From the NCBI GenBank assembly GCA_036749735.1, contig DAINXV010000001.1, forward strand, positions 248,001 to 312,000: DNA of 64,000 nucleotides. The letters run 5' to 3'. The notes under the pieces are model-generated. The model made no database searches. It was given only the letters and a program-made list of their open reading frames with translations, and was not told where the DNA came from. Source of the stretch: Lawsonella sp012842085. GTDB taxonomy: Bacteria; Actinomycetota; Actinomycetes; Mycobacteriales; Mycobacteriaceae. The first letter of the stretch is position 1. Each line of letters opens with the position of its first letter. The position numbers and the translations under genes were made by a program. Positions 17,764-26,075 of the stretch are shown piece after piece.

Positions 17764-17795
17764 TTAGTTGTAGCTACCGGGTGTAACACAACTAA
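17764..17795 (-). promoter_or_regulatory. Inverted repeat in the nrdH-nrdE gap
   Basis: TTAGTTGT (17764-17771) and ACAACTAA (17788-17795) form a perfect 8-bp dyad separated by 16 bp, in the 219-bp spacer where nrdI would normally lie. It could be an operator or an RNA processing hairpin. A weak half-site resembling an NrdR box (TTTGTGC) is next to it. Confidence 0.35.
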
Positions 17796-17914
17796 AGTGC
17801 CGCCGCGTTGCTATGGAAATACGGGTGAGCGTTAACGAGCTATTTGTGCGACGGCACCGTGTGGGAGGGATGCCGGGGAGCTTCCGACATACTTATGAAG
17901 TTGTGGTTGTTTAT

Positions 17915-18148
17915 TTAGGCGGCCTTGACGGCGTGCTTGGTGATGAGGTCGGGACGGAATCCGCTCCAGTGGGCATCATCGGTCACTACGACGGGAGCCT
18001 GGAGGTATCCCAGGGCGAGAACATAGTCGCGTGCTTCGTCGTCTAAAGAAATATCGATAAGTTCGTACTCAATGTCAGCTTGGTCTAAGACCCGCTGAGT
18101 GGCCTTGCATTGCATGCAGGCGGGCTTGGTGTAAACCTTGACGCTCAT
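17915..18148 (-). CDS. nrdH: NrdH glutaredoxin-like electron donor
   Basis: Small redoxin that re-reduces class Ib ribonucleotide reductase with electrons from thioredoxin reductase. 77 residues, with the active-site motif CMQC (Cys11, Cys14; CVQC is the more common form) and the C-terminal WSGFRPDLI segment that defines NrdH. The ATG has GGGGA about 7 bases upstream. First gene of the nrdH-nrdE unit, with a promoter bearing two NrdR-like boxes. Confidence 0.95.
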   Translation of the reverse strand: MSVKVYTKPACMQCKATQRVLDQADIEYELIDISLDDEARDYVLALGYLQAPVVVTDDAHWSGFRPDLITKHAVKAA

Positions 18149-18210
18149 GTGTATCCCCTAGCTAATTTCTGGTGAGTCACATGGTTGTGACTTTCTTCTC
18201 GTATATACAA

Positions 18211-18258
18211 ACACTATAACTTGTGCGGAGAAAGTGCCAACAACACAACATGTAGTAA
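18211..18258 (-). promoter_or_regulatory. nrdH promoter with two NrdR-like boxes
   Basis: Two 16-bp boxes, ACACTATAACTTGTGC (18211-18226) and ACACAACATGTAGTAA (18243-18258), fit the NrdR consensus as I know it and start 32 bp apart, three helical turns. On the minus strand, -35 TTGGCA (18235-18240) and -10 TATAGT (18213-18218) are 16 bp apart; one box covers the -10 and the other lies just upstream of the -35. This suits repression of the nrd genes by NrdR. The rest of 18149-18520 is AT-rich and holds no gene that I can see. Confidence 0.65.
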
Positions 18259-18516
18259 TTACAAAAGTGAAATTCCCACGTCACTCTCTCACTTGATGAG
18301 ATTTGCGAGATAAATTTTCAAATGGAAAACAACATGTAGGCATAAAAGCAAGGCGCCACTCCCCCGTGAGCCAAAAGTTTCCGAATTAATCACAATTTTT
18401 TCACAAAATTGTTTTCCCTAAATTTTGTTTTACCTTGCAGCACTTGGCTTTTAATTATTAATGCCGTCAGCGAACATAAATTAAATGGTGGCAACTAAAT
18501 TCCTTGAGCTGCAAAT

Positions 18517-18550
18517 ACAAAAGACGCGAGCAGTAACTGCTCGCGTCTTC
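18517..18550 (-). terminator. Terminator of rpmJ
   Basis: Perfect 14-bp arms (18521-18534 with 18536-18549), so the apex must open to form a loop, followed on the minus strand by UUUUGUAUUU. Confidence 0.85.
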
Positions 18551-18569
18551 TACTTAAATCTCTAAAGAA

Positions 18570-18692
18570 CTAGCCCTGGCGTCCCTTGAAGCGGGGGTCT
18601 TTCTTGTTGATGACGTACACCTTGCCGCGGCGACGCACAACCTGAGCGCCCGGCTTGTTCTTCAGCGACCGGAGGGAATTACGGACCTTCAT
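18570..18692 (-). CDS. rpmJ: 50S ribosomal protein L36, cysteine-free 40-residue type
   Basis: Forty residues beginning MKVRNSLRSLKNKPGAQVVR and ending PRFKGRQG. It is a complete L36 but lacks the CxxC zinc residues of the standard 37-residue form, so it is the zinc-independent (C-minus) paralogue. In other bacteria this form is often made under zinc shortage and controlled by Zur. I could not make out a convincing Zur site in the 127 bp upstream. The ATG is preceded by AAAGGAG at ideal spacing and the gene has its own terminator. Confidence 0.95.
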   Translation of the reverse strand: MKVRNSLRSLKNKPGAQVVRRRGKVYVINKKDPRFKGRQG

Positions 18693-18819
18693 GCGGACGC
18701 TCCTTTCTTAAGTCTAAACTTCATTCAATAGGAACCGCGCGGAAAATCAGGTGATAACCGCTGCGCCTATCGACACACTCGAGGTAGTCTACCGGATCTC
18801 GCGCTCAAGACCAAAGTAG

Positions 18820-20250
18820 CTAGTGCCGAGACGCAAAAATCTCTTGGAAACGGCTCTCAATCTCGGGTAATGATTTGTTCTTCGTCTCCGGAATCATACG
18901 GAAAACAAAGACAAACGCCAGCACACACAGAATTGAGAACACGAAGAACGTCCACGCTCCACCGACTGCCTCCAACAAGGGCGGGAAAGCCATAGCCACC
19001 ACGAAGTTCATCAACCACAGCGCCAGCCCGGCAATACCCATACCGATACCGCGGATAGCTGACGGCACCAACTCGGACACCAAAAGCCACGTCGCAACCG
19101 ACACCGACGACTGTTGAAAGACCATGAAGAGCCCCATCAGCGCCAACATGAGCCCGGACGCCCACAGTTCCTCGGTGGGAGCCAGCCAGTACACCAAAGC
19201 CAGTGCCAGCAACGTCAGCCCCGTTCCAGCTAATCCAGTCAACAGTAATGGGCGGCGTCCCACCCGGTCCACGATATTCAGGCCGATCCAGCACGACACC
19301 ACCGAAACGACGCCAATGAGAATCGATCCGAAAACCGCATTCTGGCTCGTCCAGCCCACGTTCTTCAACATGGTGGGAGCATAGTAGACAATCGCATTAA
19401 CACCCGTCACCTGCTGAATCATGGCGACAACGATAGCGATTCCCAACACCCACCGAATCCACGGGGTGCGGGCTGCCTCCCACTCCGACTTCTTCCCACG
19501 CTGTTCGGCGATAGCTGACTGCAGATCAGCAAGTTCCTGGGCGATATAGAGGCGATCGTCACCGCGTCGCAAATGCTGCAAAACTGCGCGTGCGGCGGAG
19601 ACGTCATTCTTCTTCAAGTAGTAGACGGGGCTATCGGGAAGCCAGATGGTGCCAATTGCTAACACAATCGCTGGAACCACCCCAAGCCCCAACATCAGCC
19701 GCCAATTCTCGAAAGGTGCCAGCGCCGAGTTAACGCCATAAGCGATCAACTGCCCGACCACAATCATGAGCGAGTTCAAAGTTGCTAAACGTCCGCGCAC
19801 AGCACGGGGAGCAATCTCGGAGATATACATCGGCACAATAATGGAGGCGCCACCCACTGCCAGTCCCAACGCGAGCCGAGACAGCGAAAGCGTGAAGGTC
19901 GCCACGGTGGCATTGGGGCCACCTGACACAGCACAGGCCAAAGATGCCACGATGAAGAGAATGCCCGCCCAAAACACTGCACGGCGCCGTCCCACCGCGT
20001 CTGCGAGTCGACCACCGGTAAGCGCCCCCACAGCCGCACCAATCATCAGAATGGAAGTGATGAGCCCCTCTTGGGTGGCAGACATCTGGAACTCGGGCTT
20101 AATGAAGAGTAGAGCTCCGGACATCACTCCCGTGTCATAGCCAAAAAGAATACCGCCCAAAGCGGCAATCGTTGCGACGAGTTTGATACTCGACGTTCGC
20201 TTCTCAACAGCCGGGTGAGCGTCCCCCGTTGTGCTTTTCGCTGTGTTCAT
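18820..20250 (-). CDS. Sugar:proton symporter, MFS sugar porter family
   Basis: 476 residues and twelve membrane segments. Sugar porter signatures: GGILFGYDTGVMSGAL in helix 1, GGRLADAVGRRR between helices 2 and 3, PMYISEIAPRAVRGRL after helix 4, QQVTGVNAIVYYAPTML in helix 7 and PETKNKSLPEIE at the C-terminal end. These place it among the XylE/AraE/IolT-like proteins importing pentoses, hexoses or inositol; the exact sugar is open. The loop before the central segment reads PDSPVYYL, where PESPRWL is usual. It diverges from nadE over 72 bp. The minus-strand start is ATG without a clear ribosome binding site. Confidence 0.88.
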   Translation of the reverse strand: MNTAKSTTGDAHPAVEKRTSSIKLVATIAALGGILFGYDTGVMSGALLFIKPEFQMSATQEGLITSILMIGAAVGALTGGRLADAVGRRRAVFWAGILFIVASLACAVSGGPNATVATFTLSLSRLALGLAVGGASIIVPMYISEIAPRAVRGRLATLNSLMIVVGQLIAYGVNSALAPFENWRLMLGLGVVPAIVLAIGTIWLPDSPVYYLKKNDVSAARAVLQHLRRGDDRLYIAQELADLQSAIAEQRGKKSEWEAARTPWIRWVLGIAIVVAMIQQVTGVNAIVYYAPTMLKNVGWTSQNAVFGSILIGVVSVVSCWIGLNIVDRVGRRPLLLTGLAGTGLTLLALALVYWLAPTEELWASGLMLALMGLFMVFQQSSVSVATWLLVSELVPSAIRGIGMGIAGLALWLMNFVVAMAFPPLLEAVGGAWTFFVFSILCVLAFVFVFRMIPETKNKSLPEIESRFQEIFASRH

Positions 20251-20310
20251 AGCTCGTATTGTCTCAAATAGTTGCGGCAGATGAGATCAGACAATTGAGT
20301 TGTTGACAGC

Positions 20311-20316
20311 TAAGCT
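20311..20316 (+). promoter_or_regulatory. -10 element of nadE (leaderless)
   Basis: TAAGCT ends 6 bp before ATG 20323. The intervening GAAAAT holds no ribosome binding site. Confidence 0.55.
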
Positions 20317-20322
20317 GAAAAT

Positions 20323-21156
20323 ATGACTAGTCTTCGTGAGCAGATTATTGCCGAACTGCATGTACAACCAGTAATCGATCCGGAAGAGGAAATTCGGCGG
20401 CGAATCGACTTCCTGAAAGATTATCTGCAGGTCACCGGCTCTCATGGCTATGTATTGGGCATTAGTGGCGGACAAGACTCCACTTTGGCGGGGCGACTCT
20501 GCCAGCTGGCAGTGGAAGAACTTCGTGACGCTCACTACGATGCGGAGTTTATTGCCATTCGCCTCCCCTACGGTGTGCAAGCAGACGAAGCGGATGCCCA
20601 AATGGCGCTTCGCTTCATTGAGGCTGATCGCAACCTGGTCATCAACATCAAAGCAGCAACCGATGCTTCTGTTGCGGCAGCGCAGGAAAGTTTAGGGGGC
20701 ACTGCTATCGACGACTTTGTGCGTGGCAATGTGAAAGCACGGGAACGGATGATCGCCCAATATACGGTTGCAGGACAGTATCGCTATCTCGTGGTGGGCA
20801 CTGACCATGCTGCCGAATCCGTCACCGGCTTCTACACCAAGTTTGGGGACGGGGGCGCGGACCTCAACCCGCTTGCCGGGCTCACCAAACGCCAAGGAGC
20901 GCAGATTTTGGAAAGCTTAGGAGCGCCTGCGGCGACGTGGGAGAAAGTTCCGACAGCCGACCTGGAAGACGACCGTCCCGCACTGCCTGATGAGACTGCA
21001 CTGGGGGTGCGCTATAGCGAGATCGATGACTATCTCGAAAATGTTCCCGATGCGCCGAGTGCCGCAGCTCAGAAGACCATTGAAAAGCATTTCATGCGCT
21101 CACGTCATAAGCGCACCCAACCAGCAACACCTTTCGACACTTGGTGGCGAAACTAG
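20323..21156 (+). CDS. nadE: NH3-dependent NAD(+) synthetase
   Basis: Final step of NAD synthesis, amidating deamido-NAD with ammonia and ATP. 277 residues, the single-domain type without a glutaminase domain. The P-loop SGGQDST is at 48-54; the family blocks RLPYGVQADEADAQ, GNVKARERMIAQY, VGTDHAAESVTGFYTKFGDG and the C-terminal SRHKR follow in order. The gene faces tRNA-Ala, and the two share a terminator. Confidence 0.96.
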   Translation: MTSLREQIIAELHVQPVIDPEEEIRRRIDFLKDYLQVTGSHGYVLGISGGQDSTLAGRLCQLAVEELRDAHYDAEFIAIRLPYGVQADEADAQMALRFIEADRNLVINIKAATDASVAAAQESLGGTAIDDFVRGNVKARERMIAQYTVAGQYRYLVVGTDHAAESVTGFYTKFGDGGADLNPLAGLTKRQGAQILESLGAPAATWEKVPTADLEDDRPALPDETALGVRYSEIDDYLENVPDAPSAAAQKTIEKHFMRSRHKRTQPATPFDTWWRN

Positions 21157-21183
21157 CACAACTAGCACAACGCCAAATGCAAA

Positions 21184-21206
21184 AAACCACCGCTCTGCGG
21201 TGGTTT
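21184..21206. terminator. Bidirectional terminator between nadE and tRNA-Ala
   Basis: Ten-base perfect stem (21184-21193 with 21197-21206), triloop TCT; AAA before and TTTCTT after make it usable from both sides. Confidence 0.85.
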
Positions 21207-21212
21207 CTTAAG

Positions 21213-21288
21213 TGGTGGAGCTAACGGGATTCGAACCCGTGACCCCCACACTGCCAGTGTGGTGCGCTACCAGCTGCGCCATAGCCCC
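21213..21288 (-). tRNA. tRNA-Ala (anticodon GGC)
   Basis: Minus-strand cloverleaf: the acceptor GGGGCTA pairs with TAGCTCC (one G-T pair), the anticodon loop CTGGCAG gives GGC, and the T loop is TTCGAAT. The 3' CCA is encoded (21213-21215). Confidence 0.95.
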
Positions 21289-21361
21289 GTAACCTTTCGG
21301 CTGCTAAGTAAAGTTACACCAAAGTTGTGGTCTGTACAAATCCACTGCGTAAAAACTGCCG

Positions 21362-21400
21362 AAAAAAGGTGGGGGCAGATGCTTGGCATCTGTCCCCACC
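21362..21400 (-). terminator. Terminator of the pgm-mauE-dsbA operon
   Basis: Fifteen-base arms (21368-21382 with 21386-21400), one G-U pair, triloop, followed on the minus strand by a U6 run. Confidence 0.9.
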
Positions 21401-21427
21401 ACATGCTTTTAAAGGGTCAACACAGTA

Positions 21428-22207
21428 TTACTGTTCTTTGACGTCCTTAATAGCTTTCTGGAACCAGTCTGGATCGCCAGCGTTGGCTTGCTTTCCGTCA
21501 ACAAAGACGGCGGGAGTGGCACCCTGGCCGTCCATGCGATCATTCAGCTCAATGAGGTTCTTTTGGGCTAGTTTGGCAGCACCGATGGTGTCCACCCCGC
21601 CAGTAGCAATCTTCTCGACTGCTTCATCACTTGCTTTGGCCTCTTTAGCAAAATCTGCAAGTTCCTGGTTGGTGAACTCGTGGTGTTCACGACCCTCTGG
21701 TGGAGCGTTGTGCCACAGAATCGAGTGGTAACGGTAGGTGGCAGCAGCGTCACCAGTCTTTGCAACCTCCAGCAGGGCGGCGTTAGCGCGAGTGGAGTAC
21801 TGGGACAAGCCCTGACCGTTCAGGAAGTCCAACAGGTAGATCCGCATAACGGTCTGGCCATTGTTGATAGCTTCAACAAACTCGCCACCTTGGATCTTGG
21901 ACATTTCGGAGCAACCCGGGCACCGCGGGTCCTCAAAAAGTTCCACAACCGGAGCGTTCTTAGCAACATTCTCCGACTTGAACTCAAGGAATCCCTTGTC
22001 CGTATCCAACTGCATAACAGCGTTTTCAAGGTTGGCGGATGCTCCGCTTTCCCTCTTCTGGTTGCTAGAGACGCCCATCCAAATGGAGACACCTACTACC
22101 GCAGCCACCACGATGACTACTAGCAAGCCCCAAAGCCAACCATAATTCTTTTTGGTAGTGGGCACATACTTAGAGGGAGCCGCACTCCGCTTAGTTTTCT
22201 TTTCCAC
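21428..22207 (-). CDS. Membrane-anchored DsbA-like thiol oxidoreductase
   Basis: 259 residues: a basic cytoplasmic N-terminus, one membrane helix (about 23-45, WLWGLLVVIVVAAVVGV) and an extracytoplasmic thioredoxin-fold domain. The active site Cys96-Pro-Gly-Cys99 lies in EDPRCPGC, and the cis-Pro loop is ATPAVFVDG near the C-terminus, as in actinobacterial DsbA-like proteins. It probably forms disulfides in exported proteins, such as the Cys-bearing secreted proteins of this window. It sits 42 bp downstream of a MauE-family gene, a likely redox partner. Start ATG has AAAGG about 10 bases upstream. Confidence 0.88.
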   Translation of the reverse strand: MEKKTKRSAAPSKYVPTTKKNYGWLWGLLVVIVVAAVVGVSIWMGVSSNQKRESGASANLENAVMQLDTDKGFLEFKSENVAKNAPVVELFEDPRCPGCSEMSKIQGGEFVEAINNGQTVMRIYLLDFLNGQGLSQYSTRANAALLEVAKTGDAAATYRYHSILWHNAPPEGREHHEFTNQELADFAKEAKASDEAVEKIATGGVDTIGAAKLAQKNLIELNDRMDGQGATPAVFVDGKQANAGDPDWFQKAIKDVKEQ

Positions 22208-22249
22208 CGAAGTGAAACCTTTCGTTTCTAGTATTCGCTACCAGTTTAC

Positions 22250-22783
22250 TTAATTGTCCTTTTTACGCACGGTAAGGACTGCACGACTGCTGGGATCCAG
22301 AGCCAGTGGCGTCTTGGGGAAGCACGCCAGCCATACCGCGAAGACCATGAAAATGAGATCGCGCGCAATCTCTGTGAGATACGTGATGGCGTTGGCGGTG
22401 GGATCGTAACCACCGCCGCCAAAGCAACCACAATCAATCTGGAATCCACGTGCCCACGCCTGAATGATCATGATGATAAACAGCGTAAACACCAGGGCGG
22501 AGGCAATCGCCATCCAGCGGTTCTTAATACCCAACAGTAAAAAGACACCAAGCAGGATCTCCAGCGTGGGCAGCATGTAAGCGATTGGCTCGACCATTAC
22601 TTCCGGCACCACAGCGTAGGCTTTTACCGCCACCACGGTTTGCAGATGGTCGCCTACTTTGGTGGCACCTGAAACAATCCAAACACCAGCAAGCACCAAC
22701 CGCGCGATCAGGGACAGAGCAGTCACCCAGGGACGGACTGCCGGGGAGTTATTCCCATTAATCAGTTCTTCTTCGACTGTCAT
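22250..22783 (-). CDS. MauE/DoxX-family membrane protein
   Basis: About 177 residues with four membrane segments and the MauE signature DCGCFGG (Cys120 and Cys122, counted from the upstream TTG) at the outer face between the third and fourth helices. MauE proteins are thought to support disulfide formation, and pairing with DsbA-like genes suggests a DsbB- or VKOR-like job (inference). The TTG at 22789 is a poorer start than ATG 22783. Ten bases separate it from the pgm stop upstream. Confidence 0.82.
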   Translation of the reverse strand: MTVEEELINGNNSPAVRPWVTALSLIARLVLAGVWIVSGATKVGDHLQTVVAVKAYAVVPEVMVEPIAYMLPTLEILLGVFLLLGIKNRWMAIASALVFTLFIIMIIQAWARGFQIDCGCFGGGGYDPTANAITYLTEIARDLIFMVFAVWLACFPKTPLALDPSSRAVLTVRKKDN

Positions 22784-22793
22784 GCTCAATAGC

Positions 22794-24497
22794 CTACCTG
22801 GAACTATCCAGTGCAGCCGAAACGATCTGCTGAGCTTCCTGCTGCACTTCGCTCAAATGCTCTGTGCCACGGAAAGATTCAGCATAAATCTTATAAATAT
22901 CCTCTGTACCGGATGGGCGTGCCGCAAACCAGGCATTCTCGGTAACAACCTTGAGTCCGCCGATCGGAGCACCATTTCCGGAGGCTTTGGTGAGCTTAGC
23001 CTGGATCTCATCTCCCGCCAGTGTGGTTGACTCCACCTGTTCGGGAGACAGCTGCCCCAGCGTCGCTTTTTCTTCCCGTGTGGCAGGGGCATCAGTCCGG
23101 GCATAGTTGGAGACACCGTATTTTTCTTCCAGCTCCCGGTAGTGCTCGCTGGGGGTCTTGCCGGTAACGGCCAGAATCTCGGAAGCGAGCAAGCCCAGGA
23201 TGATGCCGTCCTTGTCGGTACTCCATACGGATCCGTCACGGCACAGGAAGGAAGCTCCAGCGGATTCTTCGCCACCGAATCCGAGGGAGCCGTCGAAGAG
23301 TCCCGGAACAAACCATTTGAAGCCCACCGGTACTTCCACCAGTTTGCGGCCCAACGCCTGCACCACATTGTCGATCATGCTGGAGGAGACGAGAGTTTTG
23401 CCGACTCCACAGTCCGGTCCCCATTCGGGACGGTGCGAGTACAGGTATTGAATAGCAGTGGCGAGATAGTGGTTGGGGTTCATCAAACCCCCGTCGCGGG
23501 TGACGATGCCGTGGCGGTCGGCGTCGGCATCGTTGCCGGTAGCAATGTCATAGGGAGCACTGCCGGCGGCATCCTTCTTCTCCATCAATTCGCGCAGGGA
23601 AGCCATTGCCCACGGTGAGGAGCAGTCCATTCGTATCTTGCCGTCGTGGTCGAGAGTCATGAAAGACCACGTGGGATCCACTTGGTCGTTCACTACCTCG
23701 AGATCCAAACCGTAATGTTCCCCAATGGCGCCCCAATAGTCCACGGAGGCACCACCCAACGGGTCAGCGCCGATCCGTACTCCGGCGTCTTTAATGGCTG
23801 CCAGGTCAAGAACCTTATCTAGGTCTTTCACATACATGTCGATGTAGTCGAAGGCGACCTTGAGGTCGGCAGACGGGCTGCCAGGTTGTCCTAAAGAGTC
23901 AAGGGAGCAGCGTTTTACGCCTTTCAGCCCGGCGCGGAGGTAGTCATTCGCACGATCAGCGATCCAGCTGGTGGCATCCGTGTCAGCTGGACCACCACTG
24001 GGCGGATTGTATTTGAAACCACCGTCGCTGGGTGGGTTGTGGGAGGGGGTGATCACAATGCCGTCAGCCCGGTCTCCAGCGGTACCAGTGACACCTCCAG
24101 GCAGTTCCGCATTGTGGCGCAGGATGGCGCGGCTGATAGCGGGCGTGGGAGTGTAGCGGTCGGCCGCGTCCACCATGGTGGTGACGTCGTTAGCAAGCAG
24201 CACTTCGAGTGCGGTTTGCTCTGCGGGAGTGGATAGCAGGTGGGTGTCTTTGCCGATATAGAGCGGCCCGGTGTAGCCCTGTTCGCGACGGTAATCCACG
24301 ATGGCCTGGGTGGTAGCCAGGATGTGGTCTTCGTTAAAACTGGTATTGAGTGAGCTTCCACGATGGCCGGAGGTGCCGAAAGCGACCTTCTGGTCGGGAT
24401 TGTCTGCATCGGGATGTTCGGAGTAGTACTTGTCGGTGACGAGTTGCGGATCGATAAGGTCTTCCGGCTTAGCCTGCTGACCAGCACGTGGATGCAT
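22794..24497 (-). CDS. pgm: Phosphoglucomutase, alpha-D-glucose-specific
   Basis: Interconverts glucose 1-phosphate and glucose 6-phosphate, feeding UDP-glucose, trehalose and cell-wall sugars. 567 residues. The catalytic Ser152 lies in ITPSHNPPSDGG, the metal-binding loop is GNDADADRHG, the sugar loop GGEESAG is present, and ARPSGTEDIYKIYAE is the phosphate-binding end. ATG with AAGGGAGA 7 bases upstream. First gene of a three-gene unit with the MauE- and DsbA-like genes. Confidence 0.96.
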   Translation of the reverse strand: MHPRAGQQAKPEDLIDPQLVTDKYYSEHPDADNPDQKVAFGTSGHRGSSLNTSFNEDHILATTQAIVDYRREQGYTGPLYIGKDTHLLSTPAEQTALEVLLANDVTTMVDAADRYTPTPAISRAILRHNAELPGGVTGTAGDRADGIVITPSHNPPSDGGFKYNPPSGGPADTDATSWIADRANDYLRAGLKGVKRCSLDSLGQPGSPSADLKVAFDYIDMYVKDLDKVLDLAAIKDAGVRIGADPLGGASVDYWGAIGEHYGLDLEVVNDQVDPTWSFMTLDHDGKIRMDCSSPWAMASLRELMEKKDAAGSAPYDIATGNDADADRHGIVTRDGGLMNPNHYLATAIQYLYSHRPEWGPDCGVGKTLVSSSMIDNVVQALGRKLVEVPVGFKWFVPGLFDGSLGFGGEESAGASFLCRDGSVWSTDKDGIILGLLASEILAVTGKTPSEHYRELEEKYGVSNYARTDAPATREEKATLGQLSPEQVESTTLAGDEIQAKLTKASGNGAPIGGLKVVTENAWFAARPSGTEDIYKIYAESFRGTEHLSEVQQEAQQIVSAALDSSR

Positions 24498-24664
24498 AAG
24501 AAGTCTCCCTTGGATTCAACACGAGCAATTAAAATAGCTACCTACCATGGTGCCTGCTTAATGCGACTTCCGCATCCCATTTGTGCGTAATTTGCAGTCC
24601 TCCACAATAGCCACTGAAGGACGGAAGGTATTCCTGCTGCTAGGGAATTGGGAGCAAAAACAGT

Positions 24665-24670
24665 TAAGGT
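24665..24670 (+). promoter_or_regulatory. -10 element of the DHA2 transporter gene (leaderless)
   Basis: TAAGGT ends 6 bp before GTG 24677. AAGGTGAGG could also be read as a ribosome binding site, so this case is ambiguous. Confidence 0.4.
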
Positions 24671-24676
24671 GAGGGC

Positions 24677-26062
24677 GTGGCAAAATTCACGTTTCTTCTC
24701 CCTGAAGTTCGTCGCCCGCAGTGGGTTCGGAATGCGTCAGCTGCTCCCTGGTTAGCGGTCGGAGCAGTATGCCTGGGAGCTTTCATGGGGCAGCTCGATG
24801 CCTCCATCGTCACCTTGGCTTTCCCCACTCTGATGACAGAGTTTTCGGCACCGCTAAGCGCCGTCCAGTGGGTTTCTCTTTCCTATCTGGTGGTACTGGC
24901 GGTGGCGCTAGTACCGGTGGGTAGGCTGTCGGATATTCATGGGCGCAAGCGACTTTACGTGAATGGTTTTGCTCTTTTTGCTATCGCCTCTGTTCTTTGT
25001 GCGGTTTCACCGACGATTGAGTTTCTGGTGGCGGCACGTGCCCTGCAGGCACTGGGTGCGGCGTTCTACCAGGCCAATAGTGTTGCGATCGTGACGAAGG
25101 CTGCGCCCCGCAACAAACTCACTGTGGCTTTGGGCATCCAGGCAGCTGCCCAAGCGTTGGGGCTCGCACTGGGGCCCACTATTGGTGGCTACATGGTGCA
25201 GGCGTGGGGTTGGGAGTCTGTCTTTTGGATCAACGTTCCGATCGGAATTATCGGCATTTTTACTGCCTCGCTTTTTGTTCCCCGCACCCGCGAGCATCGG
25301 CAAAAAGCGGCAGGTGACGCACTGGGAACCATCCTGCTGGGGATCACGCTGGTAGCTTTTCTGGCGGTCTTGTCCTCCGTCTCCGGCCTGGACATTCCGT
25401 GGTGGCTGCTGGCGATACTGTTGTTGATCACAGTTCTGAGCGGCACCGGCTTAGTGTTTCGGGAACGTGCCGCTAAAGATCCCCTCATTCCGCCGGCGCT
25501 GCTAGGGAAAAAGAGTGTGAGTTGGGGCCTTCTGACTGCTGCCCTCGGCTACTTTATTCTTTTCAGCCCGCTGGTGGCATATCCCCCGCGCTTCCCCGAA
25601 TGGGGCGTGTCTACAGGTAGTGGTGGACTCTACTTGGCTGCATTGCCTTTCGGTTTTGCGCTTTTTGCAGTGTCCGCAAACTTTATTGCTATGCCCGCCC
25701 GGATACGGATGCTACTGGGTTCTGGCGTCGTGGCCGTGGGTGCGCTACTAGCAATACCAGCACTTCCCTACCCGGGGTGGACGGCTGCCACCTTGGTGGT
25801 CATCGGTGCCGGGTTGGGTACCCTCATTCCCGCCAATAACGCGTCTGTTATGCAAAGCACGCCTCCACTGTTTTCGTCCGTGGTGGGAGGAATGCTGAAC
25901 TTGGGTCGTTCGGTGGGAACCAGCCTGGGTGTCGCTGCCACCACGCTGTGCCTCTACTTCTGGGGATCTGCACCCGCGGTTCAAATCATGTTGGTGGTGT
26001 CCGCAGCATTAGCGGCGGTGGGAAGTTGGGTTTCAACCTCCACACCGCCGCCAGAGCATTAG
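24677..26062 (+). CDS. MFS transporter, DHA2-type (drug/proton antiporter)
   Basis: 461 residues with 13-14 membrane segments. The first helix motif LGAFMGQLDASIVTLAFPTL and the motif A loop GRLSDIHGRKRLY are characteristic of the 14-helix DHA2 group; motif C appears as ALGLALGPTIGGYMVQAWGWESVFWINVPIG. Likely exports a toxic compound or lipid; the substrate is not visible. GTG start. It lies between pgm (divergent, 179 bp) and a secreted lipase (convergent, 13 bp), with no adjacent regulator gene. Confidence 0.85.
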   Translation: MAKFTFLLPEVRRPQWVRNASAAPWLAVGAVCLGAFMGQLDASIVTLAFPTLMTEFSAPLSAVQWVSLSYLVVLAVALVPVGRLSDIHGRKRLYVNGFALFAIASVLCAVSPTIEFLVAARALQALGAAFYQANSVAIVTKAAPRNKLTVALGIQAAAQALGLALGPTIGGYMVQAWGWESVFWINVPIGIIGIFTASLFVPRTREHRQKAAGDALGTILLGITLVAFLAVLSSVSGLDIPWWLLAILLLITVLSGTGLVFRERAAKDPLIPPALLGKKSVSWGLLTAALGYFILFSPLVAYPPRFPEWGVSTGSGGLYLAALPFGFALFAVSANFIAMPARIRMLLGSGVVAVGALLAIPALPYPGWTAATLVVIGAGLGTLIPANNASVMQSTPPLFSSVVGGMLNLGRSVGTSLGVAATTLCLYFWGSAPAVQIMLVVSAALAAVGSWVSTSTPPPEH

Positions 26063-26075
26063 TTGTTATGGACTT

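Noticed and set aside
17746..17798. Second pair of NrdR boxes before nrdE
   Set aside because: Matches are only about half of the positions and the spacing is not a whole number of helical turns; kept only as a general dyad.
18149..18569. Hidden small gene in the long AT-rich gap
   Set aside because: Apart from the nrdH promoter and the rpmJ terminator I found no frame with a start, ribosome binding site and protein-like sequence.
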